A DNA stretch of 11,586 nucleotides from Pseudobacteroides sp035370245 (GCA_035370245.1 DAOOVO010000119.1:1-11586); one strand, 5' to 3'. Counted from the first letter of the stretch, positions 1-7,562 are shown. Numbers and translations: made by a program. Notes: a model not told the origin generated them from the sequence alone.

Positions 1-50
1 TCAAAGATCGATATTACCTGTTTTTAACAGGAGTTATTGCAGTGGAATCA
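1..50. repeat. left arm of 50-bp perfect terminal inverted repeat
   Basis: The first 50 bases are the exact reverse complement of the last 50 bases of the window; identity stops abruptly at base 51. The arm contains a 6-bp palindrome CCTGTT-TTT-AACAGG (17-31), an AGGAG ribosome-binding site (29-33) overlapping its right half, and a GTG start plus two codons (42-50). In the right copy these elements initiate the PspC-domain gene. Because both arms sit at the very edges, the repeat could be a real inverted repeat extending outward, or the overlap a de Bruijn assembler leaves at a graph junction (50 = k-1 for k = 51). Confidence 0.95.
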
Positions 51-98
51 TTATTTATAGCAGCAAAATTACATATTTTACTAAGTTTTTTTTATTAA
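42..98 (+). other. 18-codon open frame started by the repeat's RBS and GTG
   Basis: The repeat-borne AGGAG and GTG open a short frame, VESLFIAAKLHILLSFFY, ending at TAA 96-98. Its first three codons are those of the PspC-domain gene at the other end; after codon three the similarity is lost, and the frame shows no PspC motif. It may be a truncated gene start created by rearrangement, or a chance frame beside a repeat or assembly junction. I would not annotate it as a protein without expression evidence. Confidence 0.2.
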
Positions 99-145
99 AT
101 TTACCCAATAATAATATTTAAGATAAATTATAAGGAAGTGTAAAA

Positions 146-907
146 ATGAATGAAGAAAGCAAGGTGACTTTTGGTAAACAGTTTAAATCATTAGAGACTG
201 TTGAAGAACAAAGTGCAAAGACAGAAAGTGTTGAAGCCCTTAAGGAAATGGGTACCACTCCGCTTATTACTAATAAGGGAAATATTCACTGCCTTACTGT
301 AATTGGGCAGATTGAAGGACACATGGTGCTGCCGCCGCAAAATAAAACAACAAAGTATGAGCATGTAATTCCTCAGTTGGTTGCAATTGAGGAAAACCCG
401 GAAATTGATGGCCTGCTGCTTATATTAAATACAGTTGGCGGAGATGTGGAAGCCGGACTGGCTATAGCTGAAATGATAGCAAGTATGTCTAAACCTACTG
501 TTTCTTTGGTATTAGGGGGAGGGCACAGTATTGGAGTTCCCATGGCTGTTTCTACATCCTATTCCTTTATTGCACCTTCTGCTACCATGACTATTCACCC
601 AATAAGGCTCAATGGAATGATAATAGGAGTTCCACAGGCATATGAATACTTTGATAAAATGCAGGAGAGAGTTGTGCAGTTTGTATCGAAGAATTCAAAA
701 ATAACAAGGGAAAAATTCAAAGAGCTCATGCTTAAAACCGGTGAATTGGCAAATGATGTAGGTACTGTGTTGTTTGGGGAAGAAGCTGTTAAAAATGGAA
801 TTATTGATGATTTAGGGGGACTGTCCGATGCTTTAAAAAAGCTATATGAACTTATAGATGCTAAGAAGGATGCGGCTAAAAATACCGAAAGAGGACCTCT
901 TCAATGA
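146..907 (+). CDS. tepA: TepA-like ClpP-family serine protease (translocation-enhancing protein)
   Basis: A 253-residue member of the ClpP-like (peptidase S14) TepA family. In Bacillus subtilis TepA is cytosolic and is linked to protein translocation and signal-peptide processing. The core has the ClpP fold: an early glycine-rich strand (NTVGGDVEAG, about 95-104), the nucleophile motif GGGHSIG with Ser128, and His151 in TMTIHP. Asp204 in LANDVG is my candidate third catalytic residue. The sequence ends in the GEEAVKNGIIDDLGG stretch typical of ClpP relatives. The first 40 residues are charged and not conserved, and there is no signal peptide. Start ATG 146 follows AAGGAAG at about 132-138. 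The stop overlaps the next start (ATGA), so it forms a coupled operon with ylzJ. The order tepA-ylzJ-spoIIIE is classical and supports TepA over housekeeping ClpP. The native substrate is unknown. Confidence 0.9.
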   Translation: MNEESKVTFGKQFKSLETVEEQSAKTESVEALKEMGTTPLITNKGNIHCLTVIGQIEGHMVLPPQNKTTKYEHVIPQLVAIEENPEIDGLLLILNTVGGDVEAGLAIAEMIASMSKPTVSLVLGGGHSIGVPMAVSTSYSFIAPSATMTIHPIRLNGMIIGVPQAYEYFDKMQERVVQFVSKNSKITREKFKELMLKTGELANDVGTVLFGEEAVKNGIIDDLGGLSDALKKLYELIDAKKDAAKNTERGPLQ

Positions 908-1134
908 TTCTATACACTATAGTACCTGATGAAACTATTTTTAATTATGATAATTCCATAAATAACAGCACTAATGCTTCACAAAATGCAGCAACAATGG
1001 AAATGGAATATATGGGCGAGAAGGTGCAGGTATACAAAAACAGCAATAACAAGTATGTAATAGGAAGAATACTAAGTACTTCTCTATCGGCATATTTGAA
1101 TCCAAAACTCCAACCGGGAAGAGAAATAAATTAA
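904..1134 (+). CDS. ylzJ: YlzJ-like small protein
   Basis: A 76-residue protein recognised from its opening MILYTIVPDETIF and closing NPKLQPGREI, both characteristic of the YlzJ-like family, and from its place between tepA and spoIIIE. It has no signal peptide or membrane segment. The middle (about 18-35) is rich in Asn, Ser and Ala, probably a loop longer than in Bacillus. Its ATG overlaps the tepA TGA by ATGA, which implies translational coupling, and a weak AGAGG lies upstream inside tepA. The biochemical role of the family is unknown; conserved linkage to the DNA translocase gene is the only functional hint. Confidence 0.85.
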   Translation: MILYTIVPDETIFNYDNSINNSTNASQNAATMEMEYMGEKVQVYKNSNNKYVIGRILSTSLSAYLNPKLQPGREIN

Positions 1135-1187
1135 AGTGTGATTATTAATTCTGTAAATGCCAGCATTTATTGTTACTTATTTCACTG

Positions 1188-1216
1188 TGGAAAAGATAAA
1201 AAAAATATGTTATATT
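1188..1216 (+). promoter_or_regulatory. candidate sigma-A promoter for ftsK
   Basis: TGGAAA (1188-1193) and TATATT (1211-1216) are 17 bp apart, and TG at 1208-1209 gives an extended -10 (TGtTATATT). Initiation near 1222 would place the 1224-1251 hairpin at the very 5' end of the ftsK message. This is a pattern match only; read-through from tepA-ylzJ is also possible. Confidence 0.4.
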
Positions 1217-1223
1217 AAAAACG

Positions 1224-1251
1224 AAGTTAGTAATTATATTACTAACTTTTT
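1224..1251 (+). terminator. hairpin with T-run between ylzJ and ftsK
   Basis: AAGTTAGTAAT (1224-1234) and ATTACTAACTT (1238-1248) form a perfect 11-bp stem with a 3-base TAT loop, continued by TTT to give a five-T run at 1247-1251. This is the form of an intrinsic terminator, though the stem is AT-rich. It would end the tepA-ylzJ transcript 90 bp past the ylzJ stop. If the promoter just upstream is real, it would instead be a 5' stem-loop in the ftsK leader, 22 bp before the GTG. Confidence 0.55.
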
Positions 1252-1272
1252 CGATGTTTTGGGGGTGCAAAA

Positions 1273-3696
1273 GTGAAGGTAAAAAGAGTACAAAAGAAGA
1301 AATATAAGAAAAGTGAAAATGGAATATTGAGATACAATAATGAGATAATTGGTCTAATACTCCTAACTCTCGGTATCCTTACTTTTATATCAATGATTAA
1401 TCCCGAGCTTATTGGGGCATTTGGAAATTTTTCAAAAAGTGTTCTTTTAGGATTTGTGGGATTGCCTGCATATGTGATTCCACCAATGCTCATAGTATAT
1501 TCTGCTTTTATGATTTTTAAAAAGAACCATATTTTAAATATAAAATATATACATATAATAATAGTGCTGTTGATGTTATCATCAATTATCAGTACAGGCT
1601 TTTACAATTCCAACCACGAAGAACAAAGATTTACCAATTTGAGTGTTATAGGCTATATCGGTGAGTTTTATGATCTCGGCAACGAATTTAGAGGCGGCGG
1701 AATATTAGGGGGAATTATAAGTACACCTCTTATAATGGTTTTTCGCACTCTAGGAACTCTTATAATTCTAACTTCATTTTCTATTATAATGCTTATACGC
1801 CTTACAAATATTTCTTTGGCTGGCTTCTTGAAAGGTGTTAAAAAGAAAAGCAGCGAATTAAAAGTCATAAAAGGTGCCGGAAATGCTGTCAGAAATAAAT
1901 TTAAGGGCGGTGTGGCAGATGATGAAGGTCTTGTTCCAAAAAGAAAGTTTAAGCTCATTAGCTTCAACACAGGCAATGATGATGAAGATAGTGATGATGA
2001 AGACGATTTGGATTTAAATGCCAATAGGAAAAATGCCAAGGATACCAGGAACGATAGTAAAAATGAATTTGATGATTCCATTGAAGAAGATTCTAAATCC
2101 CATCAGGAGAAACCTGGTATTGAGTCTTTTATGGATGAAGATGTAGAATTCATTATGAAGGATGTAAAAAAGAAGAAAATTGACGTGGAAAGCTTAAAAA
2201 ATGATGTGGATAGGGAAATATCATCACAGGAAGCAGTTGGTTCCGGTTATGTTTTTCCTCCCCTTGAGCTTTTAAACGACAATGATCAGAAAATCAGTGA
2301 TATAAAGGCATTAAAAAATTCCGCAATGGAAGTAGCTAAAAAGCTTGAAGATACTTTAAAAAGCTTTGGTGTTGATGCGAAAGTTATTAATATAAGCAGA
2401 GGGCCCGCTGTTACTCGATATGAGCTGCAGCCGAGTCCCGGTGTAAAGGTTAGCAAAATCGTCAATCTTGCAGATGATATATCGTTAAATCTTGCTGCTT
2501 CTGGAGTAAGGATAGAAGCACCGATTCCGGGAAAGGCGGCAATCGGTATAGAGGTACCTAATAAAGAGGTCATTCCCGTTTTCTTAAAAGAGGTTGTGGA
2601 ATCCAAAGAATTCCAGGAATATCCATCCAAGCTTGCATTTTCAATTGGGAAGGATATATCCGGTAATACCATTGTTGGGGATATAGGTAAAATGCCTCAT
2701 ATGCTTATTGCAGGCTCTACAGGCTCAGGTAAAAGTGTTTGTATTAACAGCATAATTGTAAGTTTACTTTATAAATCATCTCCCGATGAAGTAAAGCTTT
2801 TGATGGTTGACCCTAAGGTAGTTGAGCTTGGTATTTATAACGGAATACCCCATCTTCTGATTCCTGTTGTTACAGATGCAAAGAAAGCTGCCGGAGCACT
2901 TAATTGGGCTGTACAGGAAATGGTTAACAGATACAAGCTTTTTGCAGAAAAGGGAGTAAGAGACATTAAAGGATATAATTCGGTAGTAGCTGAAGATGGT
3001 CAGCAAAAGAAGCTTCCTCAGGTTGTCATAATAATTGATGAGCTGGCAGACCTGATGATGGTTGCTCCTAATGAGGTGGAAGATGCCATATGCAGGCTTG
3101 CACAAATGGCCAGGGCAGCAGGAATGCATCTTGTAATAGCGACTCAGAGGCCTTCTGTAGACGTTATTACCGGGGTAATAAAGGCAAATATTCCATCAAG
3201 GATAGCCTTTGCAGTAAGCTCTCAGGTGGATTCGAGAACAATACTTGATATGGCTGGTGCGGAAAAGCTTTTAGGAAAAGGGGACATGCTGTTTTATCCT
3301 GTTGGAGAGCCGAAGCCCATAAGAGTAAAAGGTACATTTGTTTCGGATAAAGAGGTTGAAAGAGTTGTTGACTTCATCAAGACACAAGGTGAAGTGGAGT
3401 ATAATAATGACCTTATAGACGAGATCAGCAATCTTAACAGCAATAATGAAGAAGAAAACGATCCCGGAGATAATGACAGCTTGTTGCCGCAGGCTACGGA
3501 GTTGGTTGTAGAAGCAGGCATGGCATCTGTTTCTCTTATACAGAGAAAATTCAAAGTAGGATATGCCAGGGCTGCCAGAATTATAGATCAGATGGAAGCT
3601 AGGGGCATTGTTGGGAAATTTGAGGGCAGCAAACCCAGACAGGTTCTTATATCCAGGCAACAATGGCAGGAACTTCAAATGAGCGAAAACAAATAG
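1273..3696 (+). CDS. ftsK: DNA translocase FtsK/SpoIIIE
   Basis: An 807-residue septal DNA pump that moves chromosomal DNA through the closing division or sporulation septum (Bacillus SpoIIIE is of similar size). Four or five hydrophobic segments (about 24-42, 56-82, 91-110 and 143-177) anchor the N-terminus. A linker follows with a strongly acidic Asp/Glu patch (about 236-247) and charged residues to about 300. The RecA-like motor has Walker A GSTGSGKS (481-488, Lys487) and Walker B VVIIIDE (Asp589-Glu590). Residues 737-800 form the winged-helix gamma domain, with the SVSLIQRKFKVGYARAARII signature that reads chromosome orientation sequences. Start GTG 1273 follows the G-rich GGGGGTG (1261-1267); no better ATG precedes the first membrane segment. 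Synteny with tepA and ylzJ matches spoIIIE. The motor motifs are intact. Sporulation-specific versus vegetative use cannot be told from this window. Confidence 0.97.
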   Translation: MKVKRVQKKKYKKSENGILRYNNEIIGLILLTLGILTFISMINPELIGAFGNFSKSVLLGFVGLPAYVIPPMLIVYSAFMIFKKNHILNIKYIHIIIVLLMLSSIISTGFYNSNHEEQRFTNLSVIGYIGEFYDLGNEFRGGGILGGIISTPLIMVFRTLGTLIILTSFSIIMLIRLTNISLAGFLKGVKKKSSELKVIKGAGNAVRNKFKGGVADDEGLVPKRKFKLISFNTGNDDEDSDDEDDLDLNANRKNAKDTRNDSKNEFDDSIEEDSKSHQEKPGIESFMDEDVEFIMKDVKKKKIDVESLKNDVDREISSQEAVGSGYVFPPLELLNDNDQKISDIKALKNSAMEVAKKLEDTLKSFGVDAKVINISRGPAVTRYELQPSPGVKVSKIVNLADDISLNLAASGVRIEAPIPGKAAIGIEVPNKEVIPVFLKEVVESKEFQEYPSKLAFSIGKDISGNTIVGDIGKMPHMLIAGSTGSGKSVCINSIIVSLLYKSSPDEVKLLMVDPKVVELGIYNGIPHLLIPVVTDAKKAAGALNWAVQEMVNRYKLFAEKGVRDIKGYNSVVAEDGQQKKLPQVVIIIDELADLMMVAPNEVEDAICRLAQMARAAGMHLVIATQRPSVDVITGVIKANIPSRIAFAVSSQVDSRTILDMAGAEKLLGKGDMLFYPVGEPKPIRVKGTFVSDKEVERVVDFIKTQGEVEYNNDLIDEISNLNSNNEEENDPGDNDSLLPQATELVVEAGMASVSLIQRKFKVGYARAARIIDQMEARGIVGKFEGSKPRQVLISRQQWQELQMSENK

Positions 3697-4025
3697 TATA
3701 CATGTTATATTTTGTGAATATATTTATTAATGAGATAGATTAGTATTTAATCTAAATAAAGATTTAATTTATTTAATCAAACTGAAGTTTTTAAATTTTG
3801 AATAAAAAAGCTTTATTGTTAAATAATTTTGTTGTATAATTGTAAAGTCGTGGTTTACTTTATGTTAAGAAAGATAGAGAGATAAAAAGAAGCTTATTGA
3901 TCTGATATTATTTGAATTTAGTTATATGATTTAAGTCAAATCCCCAGAAAAATTGTGTATAATATTGCATAAAAATCAACTAAAATATCAGTACTTTTTA
4001 TAACGGTTTGCACAAAATTATTCAC

Positions 4026-4059
4026 TTGACATATTGTTTATCCAGAATTAATATATAAT
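4026..4059 (+). promoter_or_regulatory. candidate promoter of the cellodextrin transporter operon
   Basis: A consensus TTGACA (4026-4031) is followed after 17 bp by TAATAT (4049-4054). A perfect TATAAT (4054-4059) overlaps it but at a 22-bp spacing, so which -10 is used is unclear. Initiation near 4061-4067 would give a leader of about 130 nt containing the repeat and palindrome described below. Confidence 0.5.
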
Positions 4060-4104
4060 TTAGAAACAGCAATTTTAGGTTACTGTCTAACACTAGAACT
4101 GACT

Positions 4105-4136
4105 GGGTTTTGGTATTATTTCATGGAGTTTTGGTA
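4105..4136 (+). repeat. direct repeat GNGTTTTGGTA, 21-bp period
   Basis: GTTTTGGTA occurs at 4107-4115 and again at 4128-4136; including the upstream G the shared motif is GNGTTTTGGTA. The 21-bp period is two turns of B-DNA, the spacing expected for two same-face protein contacts, as with AraC-type regulators. It lies downstream of the likely promoter, so it could be an operator or a leader RNA element. No regulator gene is in the window. Confidence 0.4.
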
Positions 4137-4155
4137 CCGAGCCTTTTCTCCATGA
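4121..4155 (+). promoter_or_regulatory. 8-bp inverted repeat in the transporter leader
   Basis: TCATGGAG (4121-4128) and CTCCATGA (4148-4155) are exact reverse complements separated by 19 bases; the loop contains the palindrome GGTACC (4133-4138). It ends 25 bp before the AGGAGG of the binding-protein gene. It could be a protein operator or an RNA stem near the ribosome-binding site. It has no T-run, so it does not look like an intrinsic terminator. Confidence 0.4.
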
Positions 4156-4197
4156 GCTGATATAAATATATATATACATAAGGAGGACAGTTATTTA

Positions 4198-5577
4198 ATG
4201 AAAAAGTGCAAAAGGCTTTTAGCAGTTGTGGCTTGTGTATCATTGATGGCAGCTACATTTGCGGCATGTGGTGAAAAAACAGAGCCAGATGCTTTGATAG
4301 AGCCATCTCCAGCTAAAGAAGCGGCAGCAGCTCCTTCTGCGGAAGCCAGTGCTTCAGTTTCTGGGGCACCCGAGGATAGAACGGCATTAAAAGGTGAAAT
4401 AACATTTTGGCACTTTAACAAAGATGAGGGCCCAAATATTGTAAAATCATTTAATGCTGCTTATCCGAACATTAAAGTCAACATTTCAATCGTACCCGAC
4501 AAAGATCAACAGTATCAGAACAAAATCACTTCTGCAATAAGAGCTGGTTCAGGTGTACCTGATGTGTTTCCGGCAGAGGCAGCATTTGTAAAAAGATTTG
4601 TTGAAATGCCAGATGCATATGCAGATTTGACTGAAAGGGCTAAGGATATTATAGGAAACATGATACCTTATACCGTTGCAGTTGGGACTGATGGAAATGC
4701 TTGTTTAAGAGCATTATCACACCAGGCAGCAGCTGGAGCTGTGGCTTACAAAAAGGGTGCTGCCAAACAATATCTCGGTACAGACGATCCGGCAGTTATA
4801 GCTGAAATGATTTCGACACCTGAGAAGATGCTTGAAACGGCAAAGACTTTAAAAGAAAAGAGTGCTGGCAAAGTATCTTTGTTCCCGACTTTTGAGGAAC
4901 CTCAAAAAATGTATATTGGTGGTCGTGGTCAGGGTTGGGTTGTCGATAACAAACTTATTATCGACCAGAAAATGTTGGACTTCATTGATTTCGCAAAAAA
5001 GCTTAGAGACAACAAGTACGAAGCTTCATTTGACCAGTGGTCGCCGGGATGGTCAACTGCAATTGCGTCAGATGAAATAGCTTTGATGTGGGCTTGCCCT
5101 ACATGGGGGGTTCCATGGATTGTTGGATCAAACGACAAGAACGCTACGGAGGGAGGCAGATGGGGTATAGTAAAGCCACCATTTACATACTTCTGGGGTG
5201 GCACATGGTTCGGAATTTATAGCAAGTCAGAGAAACAAGAGCTTGCTTGGGAATTCTTAAAGTACTTTACAGCTGACAACGATGCAATGAAAAAGTGGGC
5301 ATTGGAAAATCAGGACTTTCCCAATAACCTTACAGTCATTTCTGAGGGGGCTGGAGAGATCAGTAAGATTATGGGAGTCGATTTGTTTAAGTTCTATGAG
5401 CCATTTGTTAATGACATCAATGGTAACATACTTACTAAATATGATGACACCATTGAGGATGCATTTGTTGACACAATGAGGTCATATCTTGCTGGCAAGA
5501 TAAATACCAAGGACGATATGATCAAGGCATTCAAGGATAAGGTTAAGACTAACTTGAAGGACATAACTGTCGAGTAA
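4198..5577 (+). CDS. cellodextrin/cellobiose ABC transporter substrate-binding lipoprotein (CUT1)
   Basis: A 459-residue extracellular binding protein. The N-terminus is a lipoprotein signal: basic MKKCKR, a hydrophobic stretch, then TFAAC with the lipidated Cys24; Phe at -3 is slightly off the usual Leu. Residues about 25-62 are a flexible Ala/Ser/Pro/Glu spacer. The mature domain begins with GEITFWHFNKDEGP and has family-1 sugar-binding features: SGVPDVFPAEAAFV in the first lobe, and Trp-rich stretches (FDQWSPGWS, MWACPTWGVPW, FWGGTWFGIY) suited to stacking against glucose rings. AGGAGG at 4181-4186 fixes ATG 4198. The following permeases and cellobiose phosphorylase point to cellobiose or short cellodextrins as ligand. 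The order matches what I recall of cuaA in Ruminiclostridium cellulolyticum. The exact ligand range is inferred. Confidence 0.88.
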   Translation: MKKCKRLLAVVACVSLMAATFAACGEKTEPDALIEPSPAKEAAAAPSAEASASVSGAPEDRTALKGEITFWHFNKDEGPNIVKSFNAAYPNIKVNISIVPDKDQQYQNKITSAIRAGSGVPDVFPAEAAFVKRFVEMPDAYADLTERAKDIIGNMIPYTVAVGTDGNACLRALSHQAAAGAVAYKKGAAKQYLGTDDPAVIAEMISTPEKMLETAKTLKEKSAGKVSLFPTFEEPQKMYIGGRGQGWVVDNKLIIDQKMLDFIDFAKKLRDNKYEASFDQWSPGWSTAIASDEIALMWACPTWGVPWIVGSNDKNATEGGRWGIVKPPFTYFWGGTWFGIYSKSEKQELAWEFLKYFTADNDAMKKWALENQDFPNNLTVISEGAGEISKIMGVDLFKFYEPFVNDINGNILTKYDDTIEDAFVDTMRSYLAGKINTKDDMIKAFKDKVKTNLKDITVE

Positions 5578-5591
5578 TTTTTTAATTCCTG

Positions 5592-5621
5592 CCCTGTGAG
5601 CCTTTTATAAGGTTACCGGGG
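5592..5621 (+). ncRNA. intercistronic stem-loop between binding protein and first permease
   Basis: AGCCTT-TTAT-AAGGTT (5599-5614) forms a 6-bp stem including one G-U pair. Beyond a 2x2 internal loop, CCCTG (5592-5596) pairs with CGGGG (5617-5621). No T-run follows. Hairpins here in sugar ABC operons usually stabilise the upstream message or allow only partial read-through, so the binding protein is made in excess over the permeases; that role is inferred. Confidence 0.55.
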
Positions 5622-5654
5622 ACAACTTAATTAAATATTTTAGGAGGGGGAACT

Positions 5655-6563
5655 TTGTTAAATAAATTAAGAGCAGGAGATAAATACGGTCAATACGGCT
5701 ATATTTTTATTGCCCCTTTTTTCTTGGTACTAGCTGTTTTTACCTTGTTTCCTATGGTATACACTTTATGGTTAAGCTTCAATTACTGGGATGGAGGTAC
5801 TATTCCGCCTGAATTTATCGGTTTGGATAATTTTAGGGAATTAATTAAGGACAGTACTTTTAGACAGTGTTTGGCAAACACAGTAATCATATGGTTAGGA
5901 AACGTTATACCACAGATGATATTTGCGATAGGTTTAGCAGCAATATTGACAGACAGAAAAGCACAAATAAAGGCAGCAGGTTTTTTCAGAGCAATATTTT
6001 ATTTGCCGAATCTTGTAACAATGGCATCAGTTGGTTTGCTTTTTTATTACATTCTCGACTGGAAAGCAGGCTCATTAAACATGCTTCTTATAAAGCTTGG
6101 GGTTTTGTCTGAGCCGTTCTATTGGCTTCAGGATGTAACTGCAACAAGAGGAGCTATTTCATTTACATTGTGGTGGATGTGGTTTGGTTACAGTATGATC
6201 ATATTCATGGCAGGTATTAAAGCTATACCTGATGATTTGTATGAAGCTGCAGATGTTGATGGGGCTAACAGATGGCAGGTGTTCAGACACATAACTATAC
6301 CTGGCATAAAAGGAAGTATCATGTACAATATTGTTACATCAGTTATAGGTGGTTTGACAATATTTGATATTCCTTACGTTTTGACAAATGGTGTTGGTGC
6401 ACCGTTGGATAAAGCTTATACTTTAGTTATGTATATGTTTAATATGACTATTAAAAACATGAATTACGGGTATGGTGCAACAATATATGCTGGTATGTTT
6501 GTCATAGTAGTAATCTGTGTTGCAATTACCTTCAAGCTTCTTGACAAAAAATTAGCTAATTAA
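5655..6563 (+). CDS. sugar ABC transporter permease, MalF/UgpA type
   Basis: A 302-residue inner-membrane channel subunit. Six hydrophobic segments are visible at about 13-41, 75-99, 111-134, 166-190, 221-246 and 278-297. The cytoplasmic EAA loop that docks on the ATPase is clear: YEAADVDGANRWQVF, with Glu197 and Gly203, followed by HITIPGIKG. The start is TTG 5655, six bases after AGGAGG (5643-5648); no ATG or GTG fits the family N-terminus. It is second in the operon and pairs with the next gene as the two-permease core of a CUT1 importer; it corresponds in position to cuaB of R. cellulolyticum. Confidence 0.9.
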   Translation: MLNKLRAGDKYGQYGYIFIAPFFLVLAVFTLFPMVYTLWLSFNYWDGGTIPPEFIGLDNFRELIKDSTFRQCLANTVIIWLGNVIPQMIFAIGLAAILTDRKAQIKAAGFFRAIFYLPNLVTMASVGLLFYYILDWKAGSLNMLLIKLGVLSEPFYWLQDVTATRGAISFTLWWMWFGYSMIIFMAGIKAIPDDLYEAADVDGANRWQVFRHITIPGIKGSIMYNIVTSVIGGLTIFDIPYVLTNGVGAPLDKAYTLVMYMFNMTIKNMNYGYGATIYAGMFVIVVICVAITFKLLDKKLAN

Positions 6564-6575
6564 GGGGTGGATATA

Positions 6576-7469
6576 ATGAGCTATAGTGCGAACTATAGTG
6601 GCACTGCAAAGAACTTAAACAGTAATTTTTATACTGTTAAGAAAAAGGGGAAATTTAGCATTGGAAAGACAATATTATATATATTCTTGACTGCATTAGG
6701 TATAATATGCTTTCTTCCTTTTTACTTCATGATTATAAACTGTACTCATTCTAGTGTAGATATAGCACAGAAGCTTTTGATTTTACCTGGCTTTGAGTTT
6801 CTGGAAAACTATAAAAGAATGACATTACTGGTTCCTATATGGAAAGGTATGCGTAACAGTATTATTATTGCAGTTAGTGCTACTGTATTATCAGGTTATT
6901 TTGGTGCGTTGACTTCCTTTGGTTTTGCAAAATATAAATTTAAAGGAAAAGAATTTTTATTTGCTATTGTATTGGGATCTTTGATCATTCCACAGCAGAT
7001 AGCACTTGCCGGTATAAGTGAGGTTATGTATTCATTACATCTAATGAATAACAGACTTGCATTAATAATTCCTGCAATTGCGAATCCTTCAATGGTATTC
7101 TTTACACGTTATTATATACAGGCTGCTGTTTCAGATTCGGTATTGGAATCTGCCAGAATGGACGGTTGTTCAGAGTTCAGGATATTTAACAGCATAGTAA
7201 TTCCGATGATTATACCTTCATTGGCTACTATGTCAATATTCACTTTTATAGGTTCATGGAACAGTTACTTATTGCCATTGTTTATTTTGAATACACAAGA
7301 AAAGTATACAATGCCTCTTATGGCAGCTCTTGCTAAGGGTGTTTATCAGAACGACTACGGTGCAGTTTATTCTGCCATTGCAATGTCAATGCTGCCTGTT
7401 ATGATTGTGTTCTCATTCTGTTCTAAATATATAATAGGCGGATTAACAGCTGGAGCTGTAAAAGAATAA
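6576..7469 (+). CDS. sugar ABC transporter permease, MalG/UgpE type
   Basis: A 297-residue partner permease. A hydrophilic N-tail (1-28) precedes hydrophobic segments at about 31-55, 94-116, 126-148, 161-178, 207-227 and 265-286. The EAA loop reads LESARMDGCSEFRIFNSIVIP (Glu191, Gly197), with Ser for the first Ala and Cys for the usual Ala after Gly. I choose ATG 6576 rather than the in-frame GTG 6567, because the AAGGGGTGG ribosome-binding site (6562-6570) would otherwise contain the start. It begins 12 bases after the previous stop, so both permeases are co-translated from one message. No ATPase gene follows, so the complex needs a shared MsmK-like ATPase encoded elsewhere. Confidence 0.9.
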   Translation: MSYSANYSGTAKNLNSNFYTVKKKGKFSIGKTILYIFLTALGIICFLPFYFMIINCTHSSVDIAQKLLILPGFEFLENYKRMTLLVPIWKGMRNSIIIAVSATVLSGYFGALTSFGFAKYKFKGKEFLFAIVLGSLIIPQQIALAGISEVMYSLHLMNNRLALIIPAIANPSMVFFTRYYIQAAVSDSVLESARMDGCSEFRIFNSIVIPMIIPSLATMSIFTFIGSWNSYLLPLFILNTQEKYTMPLMAALAKGVYQNDYGAVYSAIAMSMLPVMIVFSFCSKYIIGGLTAGAVKE

Positions 7470-7478
7470 TTTTTGAAT

Positions 7479-7515
7479 ATTTATTTATTTTAAGTTGCTA
7501 TTAAACTAAATAAAT
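7479..7515 (+). terminator. AT-rich hairpin after the second permease
   Basis: A 15-bp arm (7479-7493) pairs with 7501-7515 with one mismatch around a 7-base GTTGCTA loop, starting 9 bases after the permease stop. The stem is almost all A-T and only a short T-run follows, so it is probably a weak or partial terminator, or a 3' stabiliser. It separates the transporter from the phosphorylase gene 230 bp downstream. Confidence 0.45.
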
Positions 7516-7562
7516 TTTGGATATAAGGCTGTTATAAGGTTTTTTATATAAAATTTACACCC

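Larger units (their letters stand above)
3697..4197. other. 500-bp gene-free AT-rich regulatory interval
   Basis: No convincing open frame is present. Shortly after ftsK lies a 7-bp AT-only inverted repeat TAGATTA-gtatt-TAATCTA (3736-3754), without a T-tract, so it is at best a weak terminator. TATAAT hexamers occur at 3835-3840 and 3958-3963 but lack good -35 partners at 17 bp. The right third holds the better promoter candidate, a direct repeat and a palindrome, listed separately. The length suggests a regulated promoter region for the sugar operon. Confidence 0.6.

Noticed and set aside
1668..2081. Long minus-strand open frame inside ftsK
   Set aside because: It mirrors the acidic linker and membrane coding of ftsK, has low-complexity Ser/Leu translation and no ribosome-binding site. 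The other minus-strand frames within ftsK, the phosphorylase gene and the DUF4380-like gene fail for the same reasons.
3835..3963. TATAAT hexamers at 3835 and 3958 as promoters
   Set aside because: Neither has a recognisable -35 hexamer at 16-18 bp, and such hexamers are expected by chance in DNA this AT-rich.
4000..4020. Possible CcpA cre site around TATAACGGTTTGCAC
   Set aside because: Aligned on the central CG, the outer TG and CA positions of the cre consensus do not match, so catabolite control is not supported from sequence.
6567..6575. In-frame GTG at 6567 as start of the second permease
   Set aside because: It lies inside the AAGGGGTGG ribosome-binding site; ATG 6576 is properly spaced from it.
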